A DNA stretch of 64,000 nucleotides from Labia minor (lineage: Eukaryota; Arthropoda; Insecta; Dermaptera; Spongiphoridae): positions 33,550,611-33,614,610 of the forward strand of contig OY720345.1 of the NCBI GenBank assembly GCA_963082975.1. The letters run 5' to 3'. How positions within the stretch are numbered: position 1 is the first letter of the stretch; every line of letters begins with the position of its first letter. Position numbers and translations under genes: made by a program. Below are positions 26,591 to 39,300 of the stretch, piece after piece. The notes beneath the pieces were generated by a model. It ran no database searches. It saw only the letters and a list, made by a program, of their open reading frames with translations, and had not been told where the DNA came from.

Positions 26591-27927
26591 TTTTTTTTTT
26601 TTATTTATTTGATGTGGAAGTATAAAGTTTTTATCTAATGCTAATGTAACAATACAATCACGATTTAGATTAATTTATGTATATTCAAATTTCTATTTTT
26701 ATTTAGAATAAAGCGTGTGATCTGTATTAATTACTTTGACAACTAAACTATATATATATAATACAATATGTATATATATATATATAATCGATTTTACAAT
26801 AAGTGCTGGTCTATTAAGAAAATTTCTTATATAATTTAAATTTCATTCTATGTAAGAATTACTTTTTATAATCAATTGTTCTCAGATGATCATAATCTTT
26901 TAAAATTTTTTTACTTGTATAGATCTTTCATCATGTCATAAATAAGTATTTCTATTTAAATTTCCAAAATAAATAAATTTATATAAATATTTTAAATTAA
27001 CTATTATTATTATACTCTTGAAGGTTTAAATATAATTCATAAGTATAATCAGTAGCTAATATAGTGATTATGTATTTAATAAGCTAAGCAACGGATTTGA
27101 TTATAGAAAAGAAAACCTAACTAATTTTATATACTATATTTATCGACTACTGAACCTCTCTTATGAGAGACATTAATATCACAGACAAGTATAATAATAT
27201 TTATTTTTCTGTTTCAATAGCAATTTCTGTTTTTCCGTCATTCTAAAATTGAATTTATTATAGAGCTTTCAAATTCTTATAAATAATTTAACAGAATAAT
27301 TAAATGATACTAAGATATAATTTCAATTTGAAAATAAAATAAATGAAGCATGTATTTTTATTGATATTTCATTAGAAGATAACAAGCACAATTATCGTTA
27401 TTTTTCAATGTATTTCTGTATTATAAATACGATTTTAATTAAAAGAAGTATCTATAAATTAAGTAGTAACCAAGAGTATGGATATAGGATCACATAAATA
27501 GTATTTTAAAATTGTACTCCTGACTGACCGAATTGATTGATTAGTACCGTTTTTTTCTCTATTAAGTCTAATTAAAATAGAAAAAAATACTGTTTCTATA
27601 ATCACGTCTAAAATACATCTATTTCTTGTAGATTACTATAATTATTAAATTTGTCGGGTTTTAAATTTTCAAATTTTATAAAAATTAAAGATTCCACAGG
27701 TTATTTTTTAACTTTAAAAAGGAAGAGATTTATATATTTTTGAAATGTTGTATGTATCTATGTATATAATATATTGAACGAGGCCCAATCATTGAAAGAA
27801 AGAGGTCACCAAACATTATTTTGTTTGCTCATCCTCTGTACATTAGTACGGCAATGGAATGCATTGATAGACGAGAGTCAATTCAACACACAATTCTGTT
27901 AGTTGATAATAAGAGGACATTTAGATA

Positions 27928-28457
27928 AATTCAGAGATTAGCATATAGCATATACTAAATAAATTTATTTAATTTTTTTATTTTTTTTTATTTTTAAACT
28001 TTAAATATAATTTTATTATTAAATTAGGTTGAAAATATATCCGAGTATTTTACTAAAATATAAAAAAATGATATAATTATATCAAAAATTGAGATGAAAA
28101 AATTAAGAAAAATAACATTATTAGATTATAATTGATATATATATCTTTTAAAATTGTTACCGTCTTTTATTTTTACGATAAGAACCATTAAACAGAACAA
28201 AATTGTGATCCCATATTCTTAAGGCATATTTTTAGCAATTTAACTAAATCATCTTTTAAGATTCATTATAGAAAATCTTTTCAAAAAAAATCTTATTCTC
28301 CTGCCAAATATTTAAATTATTTAATTTATTTCTTAATTTAGATAAAAAAAAATTGAATTAATAATTAAAAAGAAAATTAAAATTAATCAAATGCATTATT
28401 ATTAATATATCATATATGTATAATTAAATTCAGAGATTAGCATATAGCATATACTAA
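27928..28457. repeat. 466-bp insert between perfect 32-bp direct repeats
   Basis: The 32-bp sequence starting AAATTCAGAGATTAGC occurs at 27928-27959 and again at 28426-28457. Between them, 28032-28140 matches 21873-21984 and 28143-28424 matches 23007-23292. The two matching blocks are adjacent here but about 1.0 kb apart at the other locus. Confidence 0.85.
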
Positions 28458-28759
28458 CCTATATACTACTGAAATTAATTATTTATTAATATTATTATTA
28501 TTATTATCATTATTATTGAGTCTGTAATCTTGAAAAAATAATAATATTTGGAATCTTCAATCTGTTTTTTCTGAGTTCATTAATAATAAAAGGCAAATAA
28601 AAATTAAAAATAATTATTTAATCGATTTTATTAGTGTATATAGAGTAGTCAAGCAATTAGAAAACAAGATTGGTTCCTGTATTTTTGGAAATAGGATTTT
28701 TCAAAGATTCCTGGCGGAAATGAGAAATTATGTAAAATTTATGCATCTCCAAACATAGT

Positions 28760-28990
28760 TATAAAATGGAGGAGTTTTTGATGGACAGGACGCATGACTA
28801 ATGTATGAAAAATGGCTAGAAAAAAATGTATTTATATCAAATAGGGTAAACGACCAGTGAATAGACTAAGGATGTGATAAATTGACAATATTGTATAAAA
28901 AAAAAATTGAGAAAAGATAGGAATTTAAAAAAGATGGTTGGAGGAATGTGGTTGCTGAAAAACTTTCAAATATGAACTACCGAAATAGAA
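28760..28990 (+). pseudogene. Possible LINE ORF2 C-terminal relic
   Basis: Broken frames contain GRPVNR-like sequence followed about 30 codons later by WRNVVAE. This pairing recalls the GRP...W...A tail found at the end of several LINE ORF2 proteins. No domain can be traced. Low-confidence relic directly beside the Rep-1 copy at 29039. Confidence 0.3.
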
Positions 28991-29038
28991 AGAAAGATAA
29001 TTATTATTCAATTTCTGAATGTAGCAAAGGAATAAGTT

Positions 29039-29155
29039 ATTTTTACTATCTCGCCAGAGATAGTATTGCGATCACGAAAATTTTCGATGTTGAGATTTTG
29101 ATGTTTTTATACGTTTTGAAGGTTCCTGAATAATTTTCACTAAGGTTGAGAAAAA

Positions 29156-29195
<40 letters not shown>

Positions 29196-29657
29196 GGCAA
29201 GATTAAGCAAAAACGGTTTGAGCTAGAATGATGAAATTTGGTACATGGCCATTATTCAAAATTCATAGTTTTCTATCAACTTTTGAGAAATGTAGCTCAA
29301 CCGGAAGAGGGTCATTACCTACAACGTTTTGATTTTTTTCCCTCTAAAGTGACCGTAAAAATAAAGATATATGTTTGATAATTTTTCACATGATTAATAA
29401 TTGTATAAAACTGCTATATATAGAATTTCAGCTTGATTGATTCGCTGAAATTACCAGAATTAATTTTTTAACACTGCAAATCTCACGCGCCAACACGTGA
29501 CGTGGTGCCATCAACAAAAAGCCAAACATGCGCTGGTTTAATATTTATTATTTATTATTTATAATTTATAATTAATTAAATTTATTTAAATATAATATAT
29601 TATGTTATTTAATCCAATTCAAATTGCGAGATAGTCGAGTGGAGACACTCCAGCTAA
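29039..29657 (-). repeat. Rep-1 copy 8
   Basis: Complete minus-orientation copy bounded by TTTTACTATCTCGCC and CACTCCAGCTAA, with a perfect (TG)n tract around 29160-29185. One of the least degraded copies. Confidence 0.9.
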
Positions 29658-31072
29658 TTTAATTTTGAAATTATACTTGCAAGTAAATTAAAAATAATTA
29701 TTGATTTTTAATTAAATATTTTAATTGAATTTATAATTCAAGTAATCCGTCTGTCATCTTCATTTTATCAACATTTTAGACTTAAAGCTATAATAAATTC
29801 ATAATGGTAAGCAACAGAGCAATTAAATCTTTTAATACCCCTAACAAGTAATATAATATCAATTCATCCCTTTGTAAAATAATCAATTATTATTATTAAT
29901 ATAAATGTGATTTATTTAATTTCTTCATTCCACTCTTAGGAGTTTGGGTTTGTGTAATACCAAATGAAAATAATTATATATAAAATATATGAGTTAATAT
30001 AAACAAATAGAATACATAATTTATTATTTCTATCTACAAATAATATATAAATTTTATGTTCATGGTCTAATGAAATTACATACAGTAGGAATTTTAATAT
30101 AATTTTTTATTTAGGTCGAGGATTATTAAACAAAGAAAAAATAGTTTCATCAAAGAATGTTAACTAAAGTTTAAAAAAAAAATCAAAATCGACTTAATGA
30201 ATAAGTTTATCCAAAGGCGTTTAAGAGAAAAATTTAATATCATAGTGTTGATTAAGTATTTAATTTATCGAAAATTGATTAATTTATAATTCAAAATAAG
30301 ATTATATTTTTTCATGAAAAATTTTTTATTTATATTGATTTGTGTTATATAAAATATTTAATACCCAAATTCTTCACTGATAAATAAATACTTGATATTT
30401 ACAATTAAAAAACATTTTATTATAATAATTATAATATATTTTTTTAAAATATAAACAAACTTATATTCTGCCTCAATATTGATTTTGACTGTTTTGATAT
30501 TTTAGATATGTAAGTAAATATATATATATATAATTATTTTTTTTTAATTAAATACAAACTTGAAAAAAATACTATGATTTCCTCAAATTATATATTTTCA
30601 AAACTGACCAAAACATAAAAGTAGATTATTTTCTATAAAATAACAATTAAAAGCTCCAATTAGTACAAAAAAAAATCAAGAAAGAATATTTAATTAATAT
30701 TTTACTTTAACTTTTAGTTTTTATTAGTATTTTTTTAATTTTTAATAATATTTATTTTTATAGTAAAAATAATTTTGGTAGGGTGTGATCACTCAATTTT
30801 GAATATATATTAATGTTAAATAAAAAGAAAGTTAAATCACGGATTGATAAGTACATCATTTATGTGATGAGTTATATTTATTAAAATAAAATAATTTAGA
30901 GATTCATTTATATAGTCAAAAGGTCTTTTTTTAAGAACCGGCGTATTGCAAAAGACAAATTGTATTACAATAATATGTGATAAAATATTAGCTCTAAATA
31001 TATTTATATTATATAAATATAATAAATTTATGTGGAAAGGGTAAATACTCACTATTTAATATGAGAGCCTGC

Positions 31073-31300
31073 AGGAGTTGATGTCATTCAAGGAACATGA
31101 TGCAGAACTGGAGCACTAACTAGAGAGATCAAGATAAGACAGATGAAGGGTAACAGAACGAATAACAAACACCCATACTCGTCAGCCACCGCGAAGAGAA
31201 CTGACCAGACCTGAGAAGGAATCGGGGAACAGGTATGGCACGCTTCGCGCATGCGCATCTCAACAACAGCTACCTGGCTTCTTTTTTTATTCTTACTCAA
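31073..31300. promoter_or_regulatory. GC-rich patch with NRF1-like and CRE-like motifs
   Basis: An unusually GC-rich 230 bp in AT-rich DNA. 31246-31257 reads CGCGCATGCGCA, a perfect NRF1-type palindrome. 31079-31086 is TGATGTCA, a CRE/AP-1-like octamer. A good donor (GGAACAG then GTATGG, near 31232) on the plus strand could end a 5' untranslated exon. The nearest plus gene, the CARP, starts coding 2.0 kb downstream. An antisense frame of 70 codons also covers it, but its peptide is not recognised. Confidence 0.4.
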
Positions 31301-31471
31301 TTAATTAATTCGTTGCCATCTCTATTCATCCCTCCAGATTATAAAAAATAAAAATGAATATCACGCGAAAAAGTAAGAGTTTTTCATAATTTAATTGGAA
31401 GTTTTAATTCACCTATTTTTAAATAGAATAAATAAATTATTTTTTTAATATTTATAAATTATATATAAAAA

Positions 31472-32278
31472 AATCTGGAATGTCTCCACTCGACTATCTC
31501 GCAAATTTGCATTGGATAATCAAGCTTTTTTCTAGATTTGAAAATTAATTAAAATTTTATTTTATCCGATTATAGGATTCAATGGATTTAACATAATTTT
31601 CAATGATAAGATTTTATTATAATAAGAAGGCAATCAAATAATATCAACATTGTTTTGATTTTTTTTCAACGTAAATAAAATACGGTTGGGACGCGGTAAA
31701 ACATAGTCTAGCCTAGTCTAAAGATAGATCTTAATAATTAAATTTTTTAAATTATTTAATAATTTAATTTTAATTTAATTAAAAGTTCATTAAACTAATA
31801 ATTTAATTAAATTTAATTAATAAATAATTAAAATTAATTTAATTCAATTCAATTCAAAAACATAATATATTATATTTAAATTAAATTTAATTAATTATAA
31901 ATTATAAATTAAAATTAATAAATAATATTTATTAAACCAGCGCATCTTTGACTCTTTGTTCATGGCACCACTTCACGTGTTGGCGCGTGAGATTTGCAGT
32001 GTTAAAAAATTAATTCTGGTACTTTCAGCGATTCAATCAAGCTGAAATTCTATATATAGCAGTTTTATACAATTTTTAATCATGTGAAAAATTATCAAAC
32101 ATATATCTTTATTTTTACGGTCACTTTAGAGGAAAAAAATCAAAACATTGTAGGTAATGACCCTCTTTCGGTTGAGCTACATTTCTCAAAAGTTGATAGA
32201 AAACTACGAATTTTGAATAATGCTCATGTACCAAATTTCATGATTCTAGCTCAAACCCGTTTTTGCGTAATCTTGTCT

Positions 32279-32351
<73 letters not shown>

Positions 32352-32467
32352 TTTTTCTCAACCTTAGTGAAAATGATTCACGAACCTTCAAAACGTATAA
32401 AAACATCAAAAACTCGACATCGAAAATTTTCGTGATCGCAATACTATCTCTGGCGAGATAGTAAAAA
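31472..32467 (+). repeat. Rep-1 copy 9, interrupted
   Basis: The 5' part (31472-31518) and the remainder (31860-32467) are separated by about 340 bp of unrelated AT-rich sequence with TTAATTTAATT runs. The microsatellite is (CA)n(GA)n(CAGA)n at 32285-32350. Confidence 0.85.
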
Positions 32468-32690
32468 TGAAAACCTGGTAGGTAATGGTCCTCTTCCGAA
32501 AGAGCTACATTTCTTAAAAGTTGATAGAAAACTACGAAATTTGAATAATGCCCGTATACCATATTTTATTATTCTAGCTCAAACCTTTTTTACGTAATCT
32601 TGTCTACATACACACACACAACACACTCATTTTTTTCAACCTTTAGTGAAAATAACTCAGGAACCTTCAAAACGTGTTAAAACACCAAAA
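32468..32690 (+). repeat. Rep-1 3'-half in tandem behind copy 9
   Basis: Immediately after the 3' end of copy 9 comes a second partial unit, beginning at the GGTAGGTAATGGTCCTCTTCCG segment and running through a (CA)n tract to about 32690. It lacks the 3' hairpin. Confidence 0.8.
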
Positions 32691-33318
32691 TATATATAAT
32701 AATATAAATTTATAATATAAATTTTCAAAATCTTTTACATCAATGATAAGGCAGAGCTGGTAGGGGAAATATTAAAATTTAAATTTTCTAAAACAATCCT
32801 TTCTTTTTTTGTATTTTTTTTTATAGTATATTTTAATATTATAAATAATTAAATATTTTAAGTTTTTCATTAAAATTCCTCTCCTTGTGACTATACCCTA
32901 TTTCATTAACAAAAATATTTTAATAAGAATATATTTAAAACTTATTAATTAAATCATTATGTGTTTTTGTTATTGAATATTCATTTTAAATCATAAATAG
33001 ACTACCTGTTAGGCGTTTTTATTTTTTGTGTTTATTTTTTTTTTAATTTAAATAAACAAAATGTTTACTTGGATTAAAATGACAGAAAGGATATGATTCC
33101 CTGGTAAATAGACAACTAAGTTTGTTATAATTAAAACGCTTAATTATTTTTATTATTATTTTTTCTTATTTTCTTCTTTTTAGTTTATGTTTTTTTATTC
33201 AATATGGAATACTTTTCGTTATTGTTGTAACTATTAGTAAGTATTGATATTATTTTTATTATTTATTAATATTAATATTAATTATATTTCTATAATTTCA
33301 GTATTTTTCATTTTTGAA

Positions 33319-36300
33319 ATGAAAAACATTTTTGGATGGAATAATTCTCCTGAAGAATGCAATCATTTGGATTTTAATTATGGCTATACTTCATATAATG
33401 GTATAAAATTTAACATTTTTATTTATTGTTTTTACTTTTATAGAATACCTATTTCAAATATTTGTTTAAATCGAACAGATCGAAGGAGATTGGATAGAAA
33501 TAATGTTTTCAGAGTTAATGAAGTATTTCTGGTTCTCTTGAAATATATATGCCCAATTTTCTTCAAAATTTAATATCAAATCTTAAAATCAGAAGCTTTT
33601 TACATAAAATAAAGTCTTACCTTTTTAAAAACTGGTTTCTTATTTTTTCTCTACAGCCTAAATAGGTTCCTATTTTTTTTTTAATTAAAACCTACTTTTT
33701 TAACGAATAACTCAATACCAACCCTCTTCTAAGTTCATTATATTATTAAATTCATATATAGGTATATTAAAAATCATTTTATTTTAAATTTCTATTTAAA
33801 TTCTTAATTTTAATGGTAAAAAAGACAACTTTTGGCTATATCTCGTTTGGTTTGTTTCAGGTCCGCCCACCTGGTCTCGCTATGACCCTCAAGGTTGCCG
33901 TCAATCTCCTATAAATATTTCATTGAATCATATCAAAGTCAGGTGTTTGGATGAACCAATTGGCTGGTGTTCCTATACGAATATCCCTCAAAGGATGACC
34001 TTACTTAATACAGGACATACACGTTGGTGTTCTATTTAATTAAATATAATCTATCGTAAATATACCGTAAATGTAATCCTCAAACATAAATTCATGAAGT
34101 TGGTTTGATTATTATTAAAGATATTATATAATATTGCAGGAGTGGTCAAAAGATCTAATATCAATTTCCTGTTTTATTTTTCTTTTCTAAAAGTTGATTG
34201 GATGATATGATAAAATATAAATTTCTTTATTTTTTAAAAGAATGTATAAATGTATGTATGTACCTACCTACCTGTTTGTGTATTTATGTATGAATATGTA
34301 GTATACATATCTATCTGAGATAATGAATTAAATTGAATTTGAAATAGATTTATTTATTTATTACTAGAAGACGAGCAGCACTAGCATATTTTTATTTCGA
34401 AAATTGCAAAAGAAATACAAAAATATTTTGGTTACAATTTTATTTTATTTTGACATTTACGTGTATACATTTATAAGAATATGCAATATTTTATATTTTA
34501 ATCAATTAATAAAAATTCCTTAATTAATTATCATTTATAAAAGACGAGATCAATAATATTTGTTTAATTGTACATTTTTCTGTAATCAATAACCCTGAGT
34601 GCCCTACAAGCTGTGAACTTTGGGCTTCATTTTCTCAGTATCTTTAAATGTGGAGTTAATCGCTTTGGCTTTTGAGTGGCACATATATATATATTTATGT
34701 ATAACTTAACTAAAAATTCAATATATTTATATAAGTAATCTATTATCATTTACTAATTGTAAATTCCTTTTTGAACACCCTGTATATTTAATTCTTTATT
34801 CTTCATCATGAGTAGGGACACTAACGATACTTTGCTTCCGATACCATCGATTCTTGTACTCGATACTTTAACTTCCGATATTAGTAGAGCATTGATACCA
34901 GGGCGTACCTAGAACTTTTGCCGCCCTTTCTATTATAAGTCAATCAAATAGTGGTTTTTATAAATTAATACACATAAATAAATTATTAAGTTATTTAATC
35001 AATATTAATTAATACACAGAGTAAATTTTAAACCTAGGAGACCGCCTTCCGCCGGCCCTGCTTTTCAAAAGAAAAATCGATGATTTAAAAAAATATTGGT
35101 ATATCACTTCAAAGTAATCATATAAACTTTTCAAAAGAAATGACATTTATAAACTGATATCAAAAAATTTTAGTTAGGAAAAATTGCCGATCAAAATCGT
35201 AAAGATGCGTTTACGAATTCAATGAATTTTAATGAATACAATAAAATAAAATTATTATCCTATTCTTGGAATTAGAATTCAAAATTTACACTAAAATGCA
35301 TTTATATACACCGAGGAATAATATTCGAAATCATATAGTTAATCATAATTTATATAAATCAAATAGTAAACTTATAATAATCATAAAATGGGTACTCAGC
35401 GCACCTAGCAGCGTACTTTTTTTTCAAAATTTTTTCAATTTGGGTCTAAAAAAAAGGTCAAACGATTCTGCTATTTTTTTTTGATTCCGATACTTTGGAG
35501 TATCGATACTTTTGAGTTAGATACTATCGAAGAATCGATATAAGAATCGTCTTTCGATACCTACCGATATTAAGAATCGATACTTAGCTTTCGATATCGT
35601 GTCCCTAATCATGAGTACTAAATCAGAAATAAATATATTGAAAATTAAAGTTATTTTAAAATATATTAAGTTAAGCTTTAAAAAAATAAAATTAAAACCA
35701 TATTATAATATAAATTAAATAAAAAAGTACATTTTTTAAAAACCAAGCTTTTATTTAAATACTCTTAAAAAGTTAATTATCTTTATTTAGTTCAGTGGCG
35801 TACCTAGGGGGGTGCGGTGGGTGCGGGCCGCACCGGGCGGCACTTATCTGGGGGCGGCATTTTTTATATTTAGTTATAGTTGTAAAAAGCAACTTATTCA
35901 TTTCATATTTATTTTTTTTTCTTTCTTGAATAATAAATGATTATTATAAGTTAACTATTTATAGTTTATAATATTTTAATTTATTAAATCAAACTAAATA
36001 TTATTTTTTATTTCAATATTTTTAATGTTAATACAATAATTTTTATTTTATAATCTATAAAATAATTTAATTATTTTAAAAAACTGCGGTCTTCTTTACA
36101 TTTTTTTTTACTCTCACTGACTGTGAATCCCTCTGATCCCTCCTCATGCTTCTCATCTTGATAATAGTGTCGATTAGAAATAGATGATATTACTTGGAAT
36201 AATTTTTAAGATAATTAATAATTTAATTTTATCAAATAAATATCTAATTATTTTCAGGTAATTTTATATATATTTTAATATTATTGTTATAGTTTTAATT

Positions 36301-39300
36301 TTTTTAAGTAATTTCTTTTTATTTTAATTTTTATATTTTAGCTAAATATTATTTAATATTTTTTAAATTTATTAATTTAATTAAATACATTTGTTTAAAA
36401 TTGTTTTTCATAATATCAATTAATTTGAATTTCTATTTAAAGCGTTTTATTTATTTAATTTAATTTTATTTATTTTTTGATCATTTTATTTGCATTTTTA
36501 TATTAATAATTGTTTTTTTTTAGATAATTTAAAACATTTCAATTGCCTTTTTTACTTGATTAATTTTGAATTTTGATTTAATTATATTTTTATTTTTTCA
36601 TAATTTATTTATTTACTCAAAAATTTAATTTTATTACATAAATATCTAATTATTTTCAGGTAAGTTTATATATTTTTTAATATCTAATCTTATTATGCCA
36701 GCTAAAATTGTTTGTTTGTATTATTGAGGACCCCAGTTCAATTCATTTTAATCAGATTGATGCAATGATGCAAAATATTTAATAATTGTAATAAATTTCT
36801 ATCTTGAAAATTGTTACATATTATTTAGGATATTATAAAAACAATTTCTTTCTTTAATTAATATTCATTTAAAATGATAATTAAAGAATATCTTATTCAA
36901 AATAAACTATTGAATAAATATGATCTAATATTATTAAATAGAAATATTTTTCTATTTCTAAGTCAGATATATTTCCAAATATTAAATAATTTTTTAATTC
37001 CGAAAAGCTGCAAAACACGTTTTTTGTCTTTAGTTTGTTTTATAACTAATTGGGGCGCTAAACAGTTTTTCAAAAAAACACTATAGGAAAAAAATATATG
37101 TATATATTATATATTTATGTATTATTGAGGAGCACAAGTTCATTCATTTTAATCAGATTGATGCAAATGTGTAACATTTAATAATTGTAATAAATAATTA
37201 TAGAATTGTATATCAATATTTTTTAAATGGTAGAGCGAGAGCTCGGTGTCCCAGGTATTAATATTACCAGCCAAAACCAATAATAATGAATCATTTTTTT
37301 AACTTAAGTACCGAGCCGAGGCTCGGGGTCCCGGTACTATAAATTATGATTAACTATATGATTTCGAATATTATTCCTCGGTGTATATAAATGCATTTTA
37401 GTGTTAATTTTTAATTCTAATTCCAAGAACAGGATAATAATTTTAGTTTATTGTATTCATTAAAATTCGTTGAATTCGTAAACGCATCTTTACGATTTTG
37501 TTCGGCAATTTTTCCTAACTAAAATTTTTTGATATCAGTTTATAAATGTCATTTCTTTTGAAAAGTTTATATGATTACTTTGAAGTGATATACCAATATT
37601 TTTTTAAATCATCGATTTTTCTTTTGAAAAGCAGGGCCGGCGGAAGGCGGTCTGCTAGTGTTAAAGCCTCTCCCTGATTTAGATTTATTTATTTTAATAT
37701 AAATTTATTTTTATATAATTTTTTATAAGTTATAAACGAGACAAAACAAAAATACTGACGAAGTTACAATTTCGGGAATCGCAAATAGATAAATATACTC
37801 AGCCCGTTTTGAAGAATTGTATTTGGAATGATAAATTGCTTATAAACCATTTTGTTCATTCGCGATTCAATCTTTTAACAGTAAAGAGTGAAACAAATTA
37901 TTAGGGTTTCAGTGCCTTTGGAGACTTTATTATAAGTAAGTATATTATATTACGTATTAGAGATGCAACGAATATTCGGCCGAAGCCGAATATTCGGCCT
38001 ATTCGGCCTGTCTGCCGAATATTCGGATTCGGCCGAATATCAAATCAACTATTCGGCCTTAGGCCGAATAGTACCATTACAAACGTATTTATAGTTACAG
38101 GTACGTAGAAATGTATTTATTGTTAGTTAACTTGTTTTTCTTTTATGCCCTAAATGGGTTTTATCAACCATTTTCTATAAAAGAACTTATTCCTATAGAT
38201 AAAAGTTGTAAATTATGAATCCTATTACAGCATTTATCTATATGAATAAGTGCTAAAATATCTGTAATAAGCTAGCCTAATATTTAAAATTAATCCAATT
38301 CAAAACTGGTCTTCGAGCAAATTCTAATTTTTCTAAGCAAAATAGGAAGGTTAATACTTATGCCTTGTTATAATAAAAAAGAAAGCTTGCAATGATTTTT
38401 TAATTATATTTAATTCAATAGAATAAATAACTAAGATGTCAGTTTTCACATAAATATGATATATAACTCTCAAATATTTCAACCAAGTATTTCATTTCAA
38501 ATAAATATTACAACCAATTATTATAGAAATTAAAAACAATTAAATGAAGGATACTGTTTATTACAAATTAATTATTAATTAATTATTATATATATGTATA
38601 TGTAATATATCAAAATTAAGCACCTAAGATTTACTCAAAATTATCCCTTTTCCCCATTCAATTTTCTTTAATTTCCCAGTCATAAAATATAAGAAGTTTT
38701 AAGTGTATGCAGATTTTTATTTCATTTACATGTGTATATCATAAAATGTATCAGCTTAAACATTATACTGAGTACATCTTTAAGATAGCATCTTAAAGAT
38801 TCTACTGAAATGAAGCAATTCCACAATTAATTTATTAGGTTTGATTTATTTTGAATTATTTCTATCTTAATTTACTTCAGAAGTTCCATGAAATAATTAT
38901 TCTAATGAAACAGAACACTGTTTAAAAAGTTTATTTACAAAACTTTGATCATGAGGATATATTGCTATGAAAAATACTTCTTTTTTGGTCAATTTTTAGG
39001 CCGAATATAGCCGAATACTTTTTTGGAGTAAAATAATGCTTTTCAAAAATAAAAATTTGCATATTTTTTTAGAAAATGATACTTTTAATTGTGAAATGTA
39101 CTATAATTGTACATATAGTATATACAGTATTTTGTTTCTAGGCAAAAATGAGTTCACTATTCGGCGGCCGAATAGCCGAATATTCGGCCTTCATTTTGGC
39201 CGAATATTCGGTATTCGGTATTCGGCCAAATGACTATTCGTTGCATCTCTATTACGTATTATAGAAATAGATGTTATTCTAAATGCTATTCAGAGTAGTA

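Larger units (their letters stand above)
25241..31072. other. AT-rich intergenic sequence between repeats
   Basis: Apart from Rep-1 copies 7 and 8, the 28-kb insert and a possible LINE relic, no feature can be supported. 25440-25600 is slightly more complex but has no frame. 29660-31072 is simple AT-rich sequence. Confidence 0.6.
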
